A stretch of DNA of 64,000 nt from an uncultured Prevotella sp. Its GTDB lineage: Bacteria > Bacteroidota > Bacteroidia > Bacteroidales > Bacteroidaceae. Positions 55,132 through 64,000 of the stretch are shown piece after piece (within the stretch, counting starts at the first letter, position 1; the number at the start of each line of letters is the position of its first letter). The notes under the pieces were generated by a model. That model did not search any database. It saw only the letters and a program-made list of their open reading frames with translations, and had not been told where the DNA came from. The DNA lies in contig CALIZL010000019.1 in NCBI GenBank assembly GCA_938028745.1, positions 1-64,000 on the forward strand. The letters are read 5' to 3'. The position numbers were made by a program, and so were the translations under genes.

Positions 55132-56622
55132 TCAACGGCTTATTGTTCTCACACTCTTATAATAGGTGTCGAAAACGTAGAATGTTTCGGTACGCTCATC
55201 ATAGGCAATGCCCGTAGGACTTCCAAAGCGTGCCGTCTCTCGTAAGTCGCCATCATCAGGCCCCCAAGTGTTGCCATCGCCCATGGCCGATGTTGCTCCA
55301 CGCCCTGCAAAGGTGCAAACACGACCTTCGGGTGTGAGGTAACGCACGCAATAGTTATCGTAATCGCAGAAGTAGAAGTCGTAAACATCTTCCTTGCCCT
55401 GTGCCGCGTAGTCTGCATTCTTCACAAATATGCCTTGATAGGGGAAGTTCATTAACGTGCCGTCGCCCTTACCATCGGCCCATCCCTTCACGCCTTGCTG
55501 CCCCGAAACGAGGTAAGGCTGCTTGAAACGCTTGGTGGCCTCATCGTAATCCATACGATAGATACAGTGTTGGTTCAGTGCTATTACGTAAGCGTACTTG
55601 CCTGTGGGGTGCATGGTGATGTTAAAGTTCCAACGACTAGCACCAAGGGTGAGCATTTGCTCATAGTTGTTGCCCGTGAGATATGGGTCCCAAGGAGTTG
55701 TTTCCGAGGCATTGGCATAATATTTGGCCACGTCAAGGCGATAAATCGCATTGTTGCCGTAGCTGTTAAAGTATAGTTCTCCGCTGACAGGGTGCACGGC
55801 AACGGTGTTACATTGCTTGTAAGCGGCCAGCACCTCGCACTTAGACCCGTCTGTAAAGCTGCCATCGGCGTTGCGTTTAACAATCCATACGCTTGTAGAA
55901 CGCTCTCCGCTGTCGTCGCGGTCGGTAGCAACCACCATGTCGCCCTTTGCCGTAAAGTCTATTGCACGTAAGCGCTTACCTTCGAAACACTTACTGCCGT
56001 GCATCACGGTAGTAACAGTCTTCGCCTTTAAGTCGAAGAGTTGCACACCATAGCCACTATAATCGAAGTCTTCGTATGCAACATATAGGTGGTCGTGGTT
56101 CTGCGGGTCGAACTTCATAAAGGCGGCTTGCTTGCCGAAAGTGGCCGAACCGTCGTCCTTGCCCGTACCAAATTTACCATCGTTCCACCCTGGGTCGCCG
56201 TCGCTTATGCGGTAACCTATCAGCGTGCGCACCATCAACGGACTGGCGTATGCAAACATTGTAGTGGCCTTGGCTGATTGTTGAGCCACCTTCACCTCCA
56301 CTTCAAACCGTCCCGACTCGGTCCAATAGGGCACGATACAGCCAATACTGTCGGCCTTTACGTACGTTAGCTTAGCAGTCTTTCCGCCAATCGTTACGTT
56401 TACCTGTTTAGAGTCGAGTCCGAAGTTTGTGCCATAGATAACCATTTCTTGGCCTTCGCTGCCCTCGGCAGGCGTAAAACGACTGATAGTTACAGGCACA
56501 TTGGGGTTGTAACTCGGAGTGTTGTCTTCGTCTTTATCGCCGCAAGCAGCAATATTGCCACACAAAGCGGCTATGAAGAGCGCGTATATCCAACGCCTCA
56601 TTGTGGGTTTATTCCTTTTCAT
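55132..56622 (-). CDS. IPT/TIG and NHL-repeat surface lipoprotein
   Basis: A 496-residue lipoprotein (lipobox NIAACGDKDEDN, followed by acidic residues that favour export to the cell surface in Bacteroidota). An IPT/TIG immunoglobulin-like domain lies at about 45-125 (ISRFTPAEGSEGQEMVIYGTNFG). A beta-propeller of NHL/SMP-30 type follows (blades with LYVAYEDFD, VAVHPVSGELYFNS, GIAYDERTETFYVFD). This two-part design is common in Bacteroidota PUL surface glycan-binding proteins. It probably captures the polysaccharide for the enzymes in the cluster. It is 51 bp downstream of the endonuclease/exonuclease/phosphatase-fold gene. Confidence 0.85.
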   Translation of the reverse strand: MKRNKPTMRRWIYALFIAALCGNIAACGDKDEDNTPSYNPNVPVTISRFTPAEGSEGQEMVIYGTNFGLDSKQVNVTIGGKTAKLTYVKADSIGCIVPYWTESGRFEVEVKVAQQSAKATTMFAYASPLMVRTLIGYRISDGDPGWNDGKFGTGKDDGSATFGKQAAFMKFDPQNHDHLYVAYEDFDYSGYGVQLFDLKAKTVTTVMHGSKCFEGKRLRAIDFTAKGDMVVATDRDDSGERSTSVWIVKRNADGSFTDGSKCEVLAAYKQCNTVAVHPVSGELYFNSYGNNAIYRLDVAKYYANASETTPWDPYLTGNNYEQMLTLGASRWNFNITMHPTGKYAYVIALNQHCIYRMDYDEATKRFKQPYLVSGQQGVKGWADGKGDGTLMNFPYQGIFVKNADYAAQGKEDVYDFYFCDYDNYCVRYLTPEGRVCTFAGRGATSAMGDGNTWGPDDGDLRETARFGSPTGIAYDERTETFYVFDTYYKSVRTISR

Positions 56623-56673
56623 ATTGTGGTTTCGTCTTAATGTTAACTATGTGTTTACAATCTTATGCCGCGC

Positions 56674-57810
56674 CTATTTCTTCACGCGAATTTTAAGTGT
56701 GGTAAGGTTTCCCTTATGATCTGTGGGCCACGTTCCTGTTGGCTCGATAAAGATATCTTTCGAATCGTTGGCTCCACGCTTGCCAAAATAGATGGAACCA
56801 GACGGTCCGACGAGTTCGGCTTTCAGCAATTCAACAGGTTGCGACTTGTTGTAATACACAAAATCGATACGGTCGCGCTCGTCGTATTCGGGGCAGAAAG
56901 ACAGCTGGCCAATGTTGGCATCCTTGTTATCGGCAGGGAATGTGAAACCCGGATGTGTAACGGGGTTGGGGAATTTCTCGCGATAAGTGTCTACGAAACC
57001 AGCCTTTCTCAACATTACAGAGCAATCCCAGTTGGCCACTACACCGTTATGACTGTACAAATCTTTGGTGTTGGCCTGCCAATCAAGGTCAGACGGTTCG
57101 TTAAAGTCGCCACCTAAGACAACGATACGCCCCTTATTCATCTCGCCTTGGGCATCGTCAAGAAACATTTCCATCGCCTCGTCGCGCGTACTCAGTCGGT
57201 TGTCTTTCATTATCCGTTCGCTATCGGTAATGGGATTGGGCAGTTTCGACCAATCAGGACCACTGTTATAGCCTCTCGGCAGATAGCAGGCATAGTGCTT
57301 ATAGTCGAGGTGTGCAGAATAGAAGGTCATCTCTTGACCACGAACTTCCACCGTTACCTTTATCATATAGTTGTCGGTGGGCGTGGGAAGAACCTTGAAA
57401 CTCTTTATTTCGTATTTCGACAGCACGCCAACAAACGTGCCATGATTCTTACCATAGTAGTCTTTTTGGTGCTTTGTCTTTAACGATTGGCACAGACGAT
57501 GTGTGTACTCGCCGTCGCCATCGGGGATTTTCTTCAACAAGAGGTCGTTACGCAACTCGCACAACAGCACTACATCGGGGTCCACTTGGTTAATAACGTC
57601 TACTAATCCATTATAGGCGTTGTTCACTTGCGTTGCTCCAAACCATGTGTTTAGTTGGAAAACTTTCAGGTCTTGATACACTTCCACGGGCTTTGGAGGC
57701 TCAGGAGTGGGATTGTTGTCCTCTTTGCTGCACGCTATGGAGCAACAGCCAAACAGCATCATCAATGCTGCATTCAGACAACTGCGTTTAAAAAGATGTT
57801 CTCTTTTCAT
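56674..57810 (-). CDS. Endonuclease/exonuclease/phosphatase-fold lipoprotein
   Basis: A 378-residue member of the EEP metalloenzyme superfamily. The lipobox SIACSKEDNN is acidic right after the cysteine, so surface exposure is likely. The catalytic motifs are complete: FQLNTWFGATQVNN (Asn), LCELRND (Glu), HLDYKH (His), GGDFNEPSD (Asp, Asn), RDRIDFVYY (Asp) and PTDHKG (Asp, His). The substrate is a phosphodiester or phosphomonoester. In a glycan locus it might remove a phosphate group from the polysaccharide, but a nuclease role cannot be excluded. Confidence 0.85.
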   Translation of the reverse strand: MKREHLFKRSCLNAALMMLFGCCSIACSKEDNNPTPEPPKPVEVYQDLKVFQLNTWFGATQVNNAYNGLVDVINQVDPDVVLLCELRNDLLLKKIPDGDGEYTHRLCQSLKTKHQKDYYGKNHGTFVGVLSKYEIKSFKVLPTPTDNYMIKVTVEVRGQEMTFYSAHLDYKHYACYLPRGYNSGPDWSKLPNPITDSERIMKDNRLSTRDEAMEMFLDDAQGEMNKGRIVVLGGDFNEPSDLDWQANTKDLYSHNGVVANWDCSVMLRKAGFVDTYREKFPNPVTHPGFTFPADNKDANIGQLSFCPEYDERDRIDFVYYNKSQPVELLKAELVGPSGSIYFGKRGANDSKDIFIEPTGTWPTDHKGNLTTLKIRVKK

Positions 57811-57949
57811 TGTTCTTGGTTTTAATAAATACTATTCTAGGTTTCTAGTTACTCTTAGTCCACACCTTAATATGATGTTTGGGGTGTGGCATTAGGTTGG
57901 TTCTGCTGCACGTCTGACGTAAGACGTGTGCCTCAATACAGAGACATTT

Positions 57950-59236
57950 CTACTGAACCTTTACGATTTTCTGATTAACACTGCCGCTATTTCCCCACAC
58001 CTTTACCACATATATGCCCACGGGCACATCGTTCAGCCACAAGTCTTGTGCGTTTATGGCTCTGCCTGCTTTTACCTTTTCGCCGCTTATGGCGTAGAGT
58101 TCCCAAGTGAAGGCAGAGTTATCGGGGCTTGAAATCTGATAATAATTGTCGCCGCCGCGGGCAATGGTGTAGGTATCTTGCGTGGCATCCACATCAGCAA
58201 TGCCGCTAAGTTCGCCATCTTTAAAGAAGGGAACCGCCCCTCCTTTCGACGGATGCTTGCCCGCTATATAGGGCCAACCATCAGCATCCCATAACACCTT
58301 GTCCACGAAAAGTTTCCTACCAGCATCTATATCTGTCTTATCAAACCCGTGATAAAGCATCCAATAATCGCCGTTATCGTCGATAATCAGTTGCGAGCAA
58401 TGGCCAGGACCAGCCACAAATTCGTTACCCGACAGTACACTTTCATACGAACCGCCCACATCCATTATCTTCTTACCGCGCTTATTGACGTATGGGCCAC
58501 GCAAGTCTTTACTTCGCGACACCACAACTCGGTAGGTGCTGTTGGCTCCTTCGCAACAATTGCCCAGCGAACCCAGGAAGTAATAATAGCCTTTGCGTTT
58601 AACAATCATCGTGGCCTCTGTGCCATGATGCATCCAATTGTGGTTCGGACCAATCTGAAACTTCTCTGCCCCAGGCTTTAAAGCCAGTCCATCGGCAGAC
58701 AGTTCTATGCCCCAGACACCGCGAAAGCTACCCCAGAAGAGGTATTTCTTGCCGTCGCCGTCTTGAAAGAAACAAGGGTCGATGCTGTTTTGCACGCCTA
58801 TTTCGGTGCTGGTAAAGAGTTTTCCCTTGTCTACAAATCCTCCGCGAGGCGAAGAAGACGTGGCTACACCGATTCCGCAGTTCCATTCTTTCCCCCATTC
58901 GGCCATCGAATAGTAAAGAACGAATTGCCCATTGATGTAATTAATGTCGGGCGCCCAAATGTTTCCACCTTTTATAAAGGTGGGACGAGTTGAGCTATTG
59001 AAAGCCGAACCCGCAAATCGCCATCGCGTGGCGAGGTCGCGCGACTTATAAATAGGTACACACAGCCCACCTCCCTCTGTGGCATAAACATAGAATTGGC
59101 CATCGGGTGCGCGTACAACGCTTGGGTCGGGCATGTCTTTGTTTAAGACGGGGTTGGCGTATTGCCCACGCACAACTGTGCCCAACATCAGCAGATTGGC
59201 TACAAGGGCTATTCTTTTTATCGCGTCTATTTTCAT
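57950..59236 (-). CDS. GH43 glycoside hydrolase with T9SS sorting tail
   Basis: A 428-residue secreted enzyme. After a signal peptide (MKIDAIKRIALVANLLMLG...) the GH43 propeller spans about 28-330. Asp37 (MPDPSVV) is the likely base, SIDPCFF carries the modulator Asp, and GTEATMI the likely acid Glu. Close similarity to the GH43 part of the fusion at 46848-48944 shows a shared origin. The C terminus (about 355-428) is a type A T9SS tail with SGEKVKAG, the PVGIYVVKV strand and a VNQKIVKVQ end, so the enzyme is probably secreted across the outer membrane, unlike its sister. An arabinan or arabinoxylan target is likely for GH43, not proven. Confidence 0.92.
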   Translation of the reverse strand: MKIDAIKRIALVANLLMLGTVVRGQYANPVLNKDMPDPSVVRAPDGQFYVYATEGGGLCVPIYKSRDLATRWRFAGSAFNSSTRPTFIKGGNIWAPDINYINGQFVLYYSMAEWGKEWNCGIGVATSSSPRGGFVDKGKLFTSTEIGVQNSIDPCFFQDGDGKKYLFWGSFRGVWGIELSADGLALKPGAEKFQIGPNHNWMHHGTEATMIVKRKGYYYFLGSLGNCCEGANSTYRVVVSRSKDLRGPYVNKRGKKIMDVGGSYESVLSGNEFVAGPGHCSQLIIDDNGDYWMLYHGFDKTDIDAGRKLFVDKVLWDADGWPYIAGKHPSKGGAVPFFKDGELSGIADVDATQDTYTIARGGDNYYQISSPDNSAFTWELYAISGEKVKAGRAINAQDLWLNDVPVGIYVVKVWGNSGSVNQKIVKVQ

Positions 59237-59321
59237 AAATAGGGGTTATCAACTTTTAGTTACATTGAAATCTTCGTGAGTTGGAGGGTTGGTGAGTTGG
59301 TGAACTCAAAACCTCATACAC

Positions 59322-62042
59322 TCACCTCACCACCACCTTCTTCACCGTCTTGTCCTTGTACCGAACAACGTTTATTCCACGTTTCGGAGTAGATAGTCGC
59401 CGTCCGTCTACATCGTATCGTCCCACTTCTTTCTTCGAGGCATCGGGTGTTTGAGGTTCATTCTCAATGTCTGTCGAAAACTTCTTATTCTTCAAGAAGT
59501 TGTCCATCAGCACCTTCATCCAATGTCCGCCAAGTACAGAGCGACCTTTGAATATCTGATAGTCGCCACTGTTCACCCAATACCAGTCGCTAAACGGCAC
59601 TCGGTTCTTTGTTTTGTTGGCAAACTCCCACACTAGGTCGGCAATGCGTGCAAAGCCCTCTTGGTTCTCAGCCAAACATGCAGTCCACATCTCCCAGTCT
59701 GATTTCGTATATCTTTCGCGATTATCCAAAGGTATGCCGTATGGTTCTGCCTTTGTAAGATAATAGCTATACTCCTTCTGTTTCATTTGTTTGGAAAAGA
59801 GGTTAAGCCCCCACATCTTATCCCACACCATATTATACTTCATGCTCCACGTGCCACTGCGGTCGTAAGCCAATCGGTAATGGTCGCCATCGTTAGCCGT
59901 TCGTTCCAACGTCGCAGCCATTTGGCGCGCCTTGTCCATATAAGTGCGGTATGTGGCGTTCTCTCCTTGCATCTGTGCCATCAGTGCATAGCCGGCAATT
60001 CCCATAATGGCCTTTACCGAAAGGTTTACGTTGTGGGCCAAATGTCCGGCAAAGTCGTCGGTGCAAAGTTGGTTGGCTGGGTCTTGTCCATTAGCCACCA
60101 AATAGTTTGTCCACATCGTCAGCAAGTCCCAATACTTCTTGGCAAAGTCGGCTTTTCCTTCTCTCAAACAGGCCATTGCCGTGAGTATAACCATGTTTCC
60201 TGCCTCTTCCACAGGCATGTTCTTGCCAAAATCGCCCTTGGCACCTGGAAAACAAGAGGCATACGTCTGCTTGTCGGCTATGGGATAGAAACCCAAATCG
60301 TGTGCAGGGAAATGAAATCCCCAGCGCGAGCTGTCGGCGCAATACTTGAATACGCCCTCTAATGCACCTTTCTCCAACTGCGTGTTATAGGTAAAAAGCA
60401 GTGGTGCGGCAGGGTAAGTAACGTCTACCGTGTTGATAAATCCGCCCGAACTGTTCTCTTTCGAGAAGTACATCAGGTCGCCATCCTTATCCATAAACAG
60501 CTTATGGGCGGCCAACGTTTGCCGATAAGAGGCTGCCAAGGTCTCGGCATACTTCTTGTTTCCTGCTGCTAAGGCATCGTCGTAGATCATCTTGTCCCAT
60601 CGGCGCGCACGTTGCATGTACGACTTATAATTATCGCGGAAGTTTTCGAAGGCATCAGTGAGCTGCTGCCCATCTTTCGCCCAATAGGCTTTGTAGCGCG
60701 TTCCAAGGAATTGCACGTCTTGAACTTCGTCGTAACCTATCATCATATAACTAGAATCGCGCTCCGTCAACCCGAAATTGTGCAAGTAAGCCAACATGGG
60801 CATCTCGCTTTCGTTATTGCTCTTGATACGCAGTGCATCACGTTGGGCCAGCGTCCCCTTACTAATGAATTGGCTTTCCACAACATTTTGGTCGGCCATC
60901 GTAACGTTTCCGTTCACGTTGGGCATCATCAGATAACCCCAATCAATACAAATGATGTCGCCCGTTTTCCCCAACACGTTCTGTTCTACACTTCCCGTTC
61001 GCACATAGTCAATGTTGTTCACGTTTTGTATGCGCGAAATGGTGGGTTGAGTGTTCTTCATCACCGCTAGTTCGGGTGTCGTTCCGAAGAATATCTGCAC
61101 ATCATGCTTTCGCTTATCGTTGGAGCAAACCTGATAAGATATGTAGTTAATGGGTGTAGAAAGCAAGTTCAGGTCGTCGAGAAACATCGGTGCGGTGAAA
61201 ACCAAACATAGGTCTACGCCTCCGCAACGAAATGTATAGTAAGTGTTGGTGGCCATAACGTCGCAGCCCGTTTGTACGGCATTACGCATGTTGTTGTGTT
61301 TCTCTTTCACGTTGGCAAATAGTCCGATGTCGGCATTGGCCCCACCTGTGGTGTTATGCACATGGTACGCGATAACATTGTCGCCAACACGCAAACTTTG
61401 TTTTACATTAGCAGGCAACATCAACTCCTCGTTCTGCACCCACGTTTCGCCCGTTTCGGTTGCCAAAACACCATTTACGTACACCTCACACTTATCGTCG
61501 TGCGAGTAAATCAGCCACAAGTCGCGCGCCAAGTCTTCTTTGGTCAGCGTCACATGCCTACGTATATAGATGTCCGAATTGGTGTCCGTCCAAGCCGTAC
61601 GTATGTTAGGATATTCTTTGGGAGTGCCAAACGCCGCCTGTTGTGTTTGCCATTTGCTGTCGTTAAAATCGCGTTGCATCCAGTTCGCAGCTGGTTTTGC
61701 ATAGCTAACCTTTGCCTTCCACGCGCCCATGTCGGCCATTGGTGCCACGGGTTTCAGTAGTCGGCCTTTCTCCTTTCCCATAAATCGGTAGGTCGTTCCG
61801 TCAACGCGCAACAGGCCGTCAATGGCTTTCTGCTGTCCCGTCCAATGGCGCGTGGTGCCGTCGTATAGGTTATCGTAAGGCGACCAAATGGAGAAATAGG
61901 GGTCGTTCACTATCAGTGGGACAGACGGCAAGCGAAGGCTAGTGCGCCGATAAGGTTCGAAAAACGAACCGCCCTGCGCCTCTGCCGCCAGCATATTTGC
62001 CACACCAACCAAACAAAGTAATAGCTTTTTCATATTGAACAA
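59322..62042 (-). CDS. Glutaminase A-like (DUF4965/DUF5127) secreted protein with inserted jelly-roll domain
   Basis: A 906-residue exported protein. It starts MFNMKKLLLCLVGVANMLA, and the second Met (position 4) is an equal candidate start. The N-terminal domain has SLRLPSVPLIVNDPYFSIWSP, typical of DUF4964/DUF5127 proteins. About 125-230 is a galactose-binding-like jelly roll (with DKCEVYVNG and NVIAYHVHNT). The second half is a helical toroid with DLGFYPIAD, MPVEEAGNM and NLSVKAIMGIAGYA. The last 35 residues form a T9SS tail ending in KKVVVR. Family members are called glutaminases, but several sit in glycan loci, so the substrate here is open. It is the first gene of the locus. Confidence 0.85.
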   Translation of the reverse strand: MFNMKKLLLCLVGVANMLAAEAQGGSFFEPYRRTSLRLPSVPLIVNDPYFSIWSPYDNLYDGTTRHWTGQQKAIDGLLRVDGTTYRFMGKEKGRLLKPVAPMADMGAWKAKVSYAKPAANWMQRDFNDSKWQTQQAAFGTPKEYPNIRTAWTDTNSDIYIRRHVTLTKEDLARDLWLIYSHDDKCEVYVNGVLATETGETWVQNEELMLPANVKQSLRVGDNVIAYHVHNTTGGANADIGLFANVKEKHNNMRNAVQTGCDVMATNTYYTFRCGGVDLCLVFTAPMFLDDLNLLSTPINYISYQVCSNDKRKHDVQIFFGTTPELAVMKNTQPTISRIQNVNNIDYVRTGSVEQNVLGKTGDIICIDWGYLMMPNVNGNVTMADQNVVESQFISKGTLAQRDALRIKSNNESEMPMLAYLHNFGLTERDSSYMMIGYDEVQDVQFLGTRYKAYWAKDGQQLTDAFENFRDNYKSYMQRARRWDKMIYDDALAAGNKKYAETLAASYRQTLAAHKLFMDKDGDLMYFSKENSSGGFINTVDVTYPAAPLLFTYNTQLEKGALEGVFKYCADSSRWGFHFPAHDLGFYPIADKQTYASCFPGAKGDFGKNMPVEEAGNMVILTAMACLREGKADFAKKYWDLLTMWTNYLVANGQDPANQLCTDDFAGHLAHNVNLSVKAIMGIAGYALMAQMQGENATYRTYMDKARQMAATLERTANDGDHYRLAYDRSGTWSMKYNMVWDKMWGLNLFSKQMKQKEYSYYLTKAEPYGIPLDNRERYTKSDWEMWTACLAENQEGFARIADLVWEFANKTKNRVPFSDWYWVNSGDYQIFKGRSVLGGHWMKVLMDNFLKNKKFSTDIENEPQTPDASKKEVGRYDVDGRRLSTPKRGINVVRYKDKTVKKVVVR

Positions 62043-62372
62043 AATACTATGGTATTGTTTTAAACATTATTTCTGATTGCATTGCAAAATTACTCGTCCC
62101 TTTTAGATAAGGGTACGACAATCACCCCAAATAATAACAAAATCGGACCAACAAGCCCCATTGGTTCTTTTTTGCTATACTCTGAACGGATTTTACGCAT
62201 CAGTACTTAAAATAAAGTCTATCTTTGCAGCGTAAACAATCGGCAACAAATAGTTCAAGTTTCTATATATAATATGGTGTAAGCACCCAACCCCATGCAG
62301 GGTTGTATCTATATTTGATATATGCCGAAACCTTAACGAACATAGAGTAATTATTTTAACTAAAAACAACTT
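62043..62372. other. Divergent promoter region of the PUL and the edge gene
   Basis: No gene is seen. Minus-strand TAATTTTG at 62085-62092 would serve the PUL (43 bp from its start codon). Plus-strand TATCTTTG at 62220-62227 would serve the gene at 62373, with a leader of about 140 nt. Neither has a clean -33 box, which fits activator-dependent transcription. Confidence 0.45.
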
Positions 62373-64000
62373 ATGAAAAAGCAAGTACTATCATTAGGTC
62401 TAGGATTGTTGAGCGCAACCCTGCTCAACGCCCAAACCACGCCTTGGCCAGGACATGCTATCGGCAATGGAGGGGAATATTATCTCTATAATGTCGCCAC
62501 GGGCTTGTGGCTTCAAAACAACAACACCGTGAAAGACGGATGGGCAACGGCCGTTAACGTGGGTACGCGCGGCCTACCCATCACCTTTGAAAAAGCAGGA
62601 GCAAAGACGTTTAGGTTGAGTTCCATCTTTTACAAAGGCAACTGCGTATCGAAAAAAATTGGAGATGCTGGCTTGCTTTATTGGGACATGCCCGCCGATA
62701 ACGTTGGGGATTGGGAGCTATCGCCTGCCGACAACATGCAATCCATACACGGATACTGGCTAGAATGCGATGCCTTGGTGCTAGGGGCAGACAATAACCT
62801 GCTCACAGTAGATAAGGAGAAGAACAGCGTTTGGCAGCTTGTTACACGAGAAGAACGTATTGCCGATGCAAAGGCGAAGGCCTCTGCCGACCATCCCGTG
62901 GACGTAACGTGGCTTATCGGCGCATCCGACCTCGTGACGAAGAACAACCTTTTCAAAATGGATTGTACGGCTGCACCTAACACCGAGCATTCTACTTATC
63001 GCGGCGGATGGGACATTGTGAGGGCAAACACCATCCAAGAGTTCTGGAACACGCAAACATTCGATTTCTATCAAACAATCAGCGGGTTGCCCAACGGCAC
63101 CTATAAGTTCAGCGTACGCGGATATTATCGAGACGGTTCAAGCGAAACACGCGATTATACGATGTACGGATATGGTGCCGACAAGTTTATCAATGGCACC
63201 GAACAACTTCGCGCCACCTATTATGCCAACGGCACTTCTGCCCCCATCATGTCTCTTTACGCAGGTGCGAAAAAAGCTCCCGAAGAGGGATTTAGTTTCC
63301 AAGCCGAACGCGAGAACAAGCAAAATAGCGGGTTATACGTGCCCAATACAACCCACGAGGCCAACTGCGCCTTATGGAAGGGTAATTACCAAAACCCCGA
63401 AATAACCATTACCGTTACAGATGGAACACTGAAATTGGGCGTTAAAAAGGAGGCTGGCGTTGTCGACGATTGGTGCGTAATCTCCAACTTCTCTTTAAAA
63501 TACCTTGGTTCGAAAGTTCTTCAAACCGCCGAAGAGGCACTGAAAGGCCTTAAAGCGATACTTGCCACAACAAAAGCGTTTAAAGGTGCCGTCGCCCCTG
63601 CATTGAGCAAGCAATACACAGATGCCATTGCAGCAGCCAACAAAACCCTCACCTCTACCGACCCTGTGGCCATTATCGCCGCAACCTCTAACTTACAAAA
63701 GGCTTACGATGCCGTTGCTGCCTGCTCAGAGAACTATTCTGCTTTGGTAAAAACGACTGAAATTTGCAAGAACATCAATAAGAACAACGATGCACAGCTT
63801 AATGCCGCCACGGTAAAGGCCGAGAAGGTGGCCAAAACCGCCACGACCAATGCCGACATGAAGGCGGCTCTTGTAGACCTGCGCGTGGCTCGTAAGATTG
63901 TTGCTGCCGACAAGATGCCCGACATTTACAAGGGAGCCAAAGCCGGTGCAGGCGAATTCTATTTCTACAACGTGGCCTCTCAGAAGTTCCTTATGGGCGG
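62373..64000 (+). CDS. Large secreted repeat-containing protein (partial, runs off the right edge)
   Basis: At least 542 residues are visible and the frame is still open at 64000. A signal peptide (MKKQVLSLGLGLLSATLLNAQ) opens the protein. The first part has an N-terminal NGGEYYLYNVATGLWLQNN motif that recurs near the edge as GEFYFYNVASQKFLMGG, so it has at least two copies of a ricin-like or lectin-like unit. About 225-390 is a beta-rich region with SGLPNGTYKFSVRGYYRDG, a carbohydrate-binding-like phrase. From about 395 a helical, Ala/Lys-rich linker resembles FIVAR-type three-helix modules. Its divergence from the PUL suggests a surface-exposed glycan-binding or enzymatic partner. Confidence 0.8.
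   Translation, partial: MKKQVLSLGLGLLSATLLNAQTTPWPGHAIGNGGEYYLYNVATGLWLQNNNTVKDGWATAVNVGTRGLPITFEKAGAKTFRLSSIFYKGNCVSKKIGDAGLLYWDMPADNVGDWELSPADNMQSIHGYWLECDALVLGADNNLLTVDKEKNSVWQLVTREERIADAKAKASADHPVDVTWLIGASDLVTKNNLFKMDCTAAPNTEHSTYRGGWDIVRANTIQEFWNTQTFDFYQTISGLPNGTYKFSVRGYYRDGSSETRDYTMYGYGADKFINGTEQLRATYYANGTSAPIMSLYAGAKKAPEEGFSFQAERENKQNSGLYVPNTTHEANCALWKGNYQNPEITITVTDGTLKLGVKKEAGVVDDWCVISNFSLKYLGSKVLQTAEEALKGLKAILATTKAFKGAVAPALSKQYTDAIAAANKTLTSTDPVAIIAATSNLQKAYDAVAACSENYSALVKTTEICKNINKNNDAQLNAATVKAEKVAKTATTNADMKAALVDLRVARKIVAADKMPDIYKGAKAGAGEFYFYNVASQKFLMG

Noticed and set aside
1..64000. tRNA or rRNA genes
   Set aside because: Intergenic regions were scanned for T-loop GGTTCGAATCC-type motifs and acceptor-stem symmetry. 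None was convincing.

Overview
The window looks like a piece of a Prevotella-type chromosome (Bacteroidota, family Prevotellaceae). Four things support this. Several intergenic regions carry the Bacteroidota promoter signature TTTG-N18-20-TAnnTTTG. Secreted proteins end in type IX secretion (T9SS) sorting tails. There is a hybrid two-component system (HTCS) beside glycoside hydrolases. The housekeeping set (pheT, dnaB, ispE, nifJ, holA, aguA/aguB) has Bacteroidota-like sequences. No tRNA, rRNA, CRISPR array or complete insertion sequence was seen.

Layout. 0.7-16.8 kb is mainly housekeeping: pheT, a YebC-family regulator, a T9SS-tailed surface protein, a TPR protein, dnaB, ispE, a DASS-family anion transporter, an orphan AAA ATPase and nifJ. 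16.8-19.7 kb is a 2.9 kb gene-free block made of several repeat types. 19.7-29.1 kb holds a Cro/CI-type repressor with its own dyad-containing promoter, holA, a lone PD-(D/E)xK protein, a BASS-like transporter, a TerB/J-domain protein, a secreted Cys/Lys-rich small protein, a zinc-ribbon/Nif3 operon and two duplicated secreted nucleases. 29.7-35.5 kb is an operon-like run of two TonB-receptor-like beta-barrel proteins plus a DUF4846 lipoprotein. 35.5-37.0 kb is a second repeat-rich block that hides a compact transcription unit for a 34-residue protein. 37.0-43.6 kb has fetA/fetB, the agmatine-to-putrescine pair aguA/aguB, and a SWIM/SNF2 helicase. 46.8-62.0 kb is a seven-gene minus-strand polysaccharide utilisation locus (PUL). 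Diverging from it, a large secreted protein runs off the right edge.

How the genes work together. The PUL reads (5' to 3') glutaminase-A-like DUF4965 protein, GH43 with T9SS tail, endonuclease/exonuclease/phosphatase-fold lipoprotein, IPT/NHL surface lipoprotein, unassigned 664-residue secreted protein, HTCS regulator, and a GH43-aldose-1-epimerase fusion. The last two genes overlap by four bases. The set suggests surface binding and cleavage of an arabinose-containing glycan followed by mutarotation of the released sugar, but no SusC/SusD pair lies in the window and the substrate is inferred only. aguA and aguB together convert agmatine to putrescine.

The most unusual content is non-coding. 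It comprises three copies of a roughly 0.4-0.65 kb intergenic element built around a 22-bp tandem unit, a roughly 1.3 kb block of degenerate 65-bp tandem repeats with two ~210-bp inverted arms, a MITE-like family of ~160 bp, a 22-bp palindrome array, and the small-protein transcription unit at 36.6-36.95 kb.
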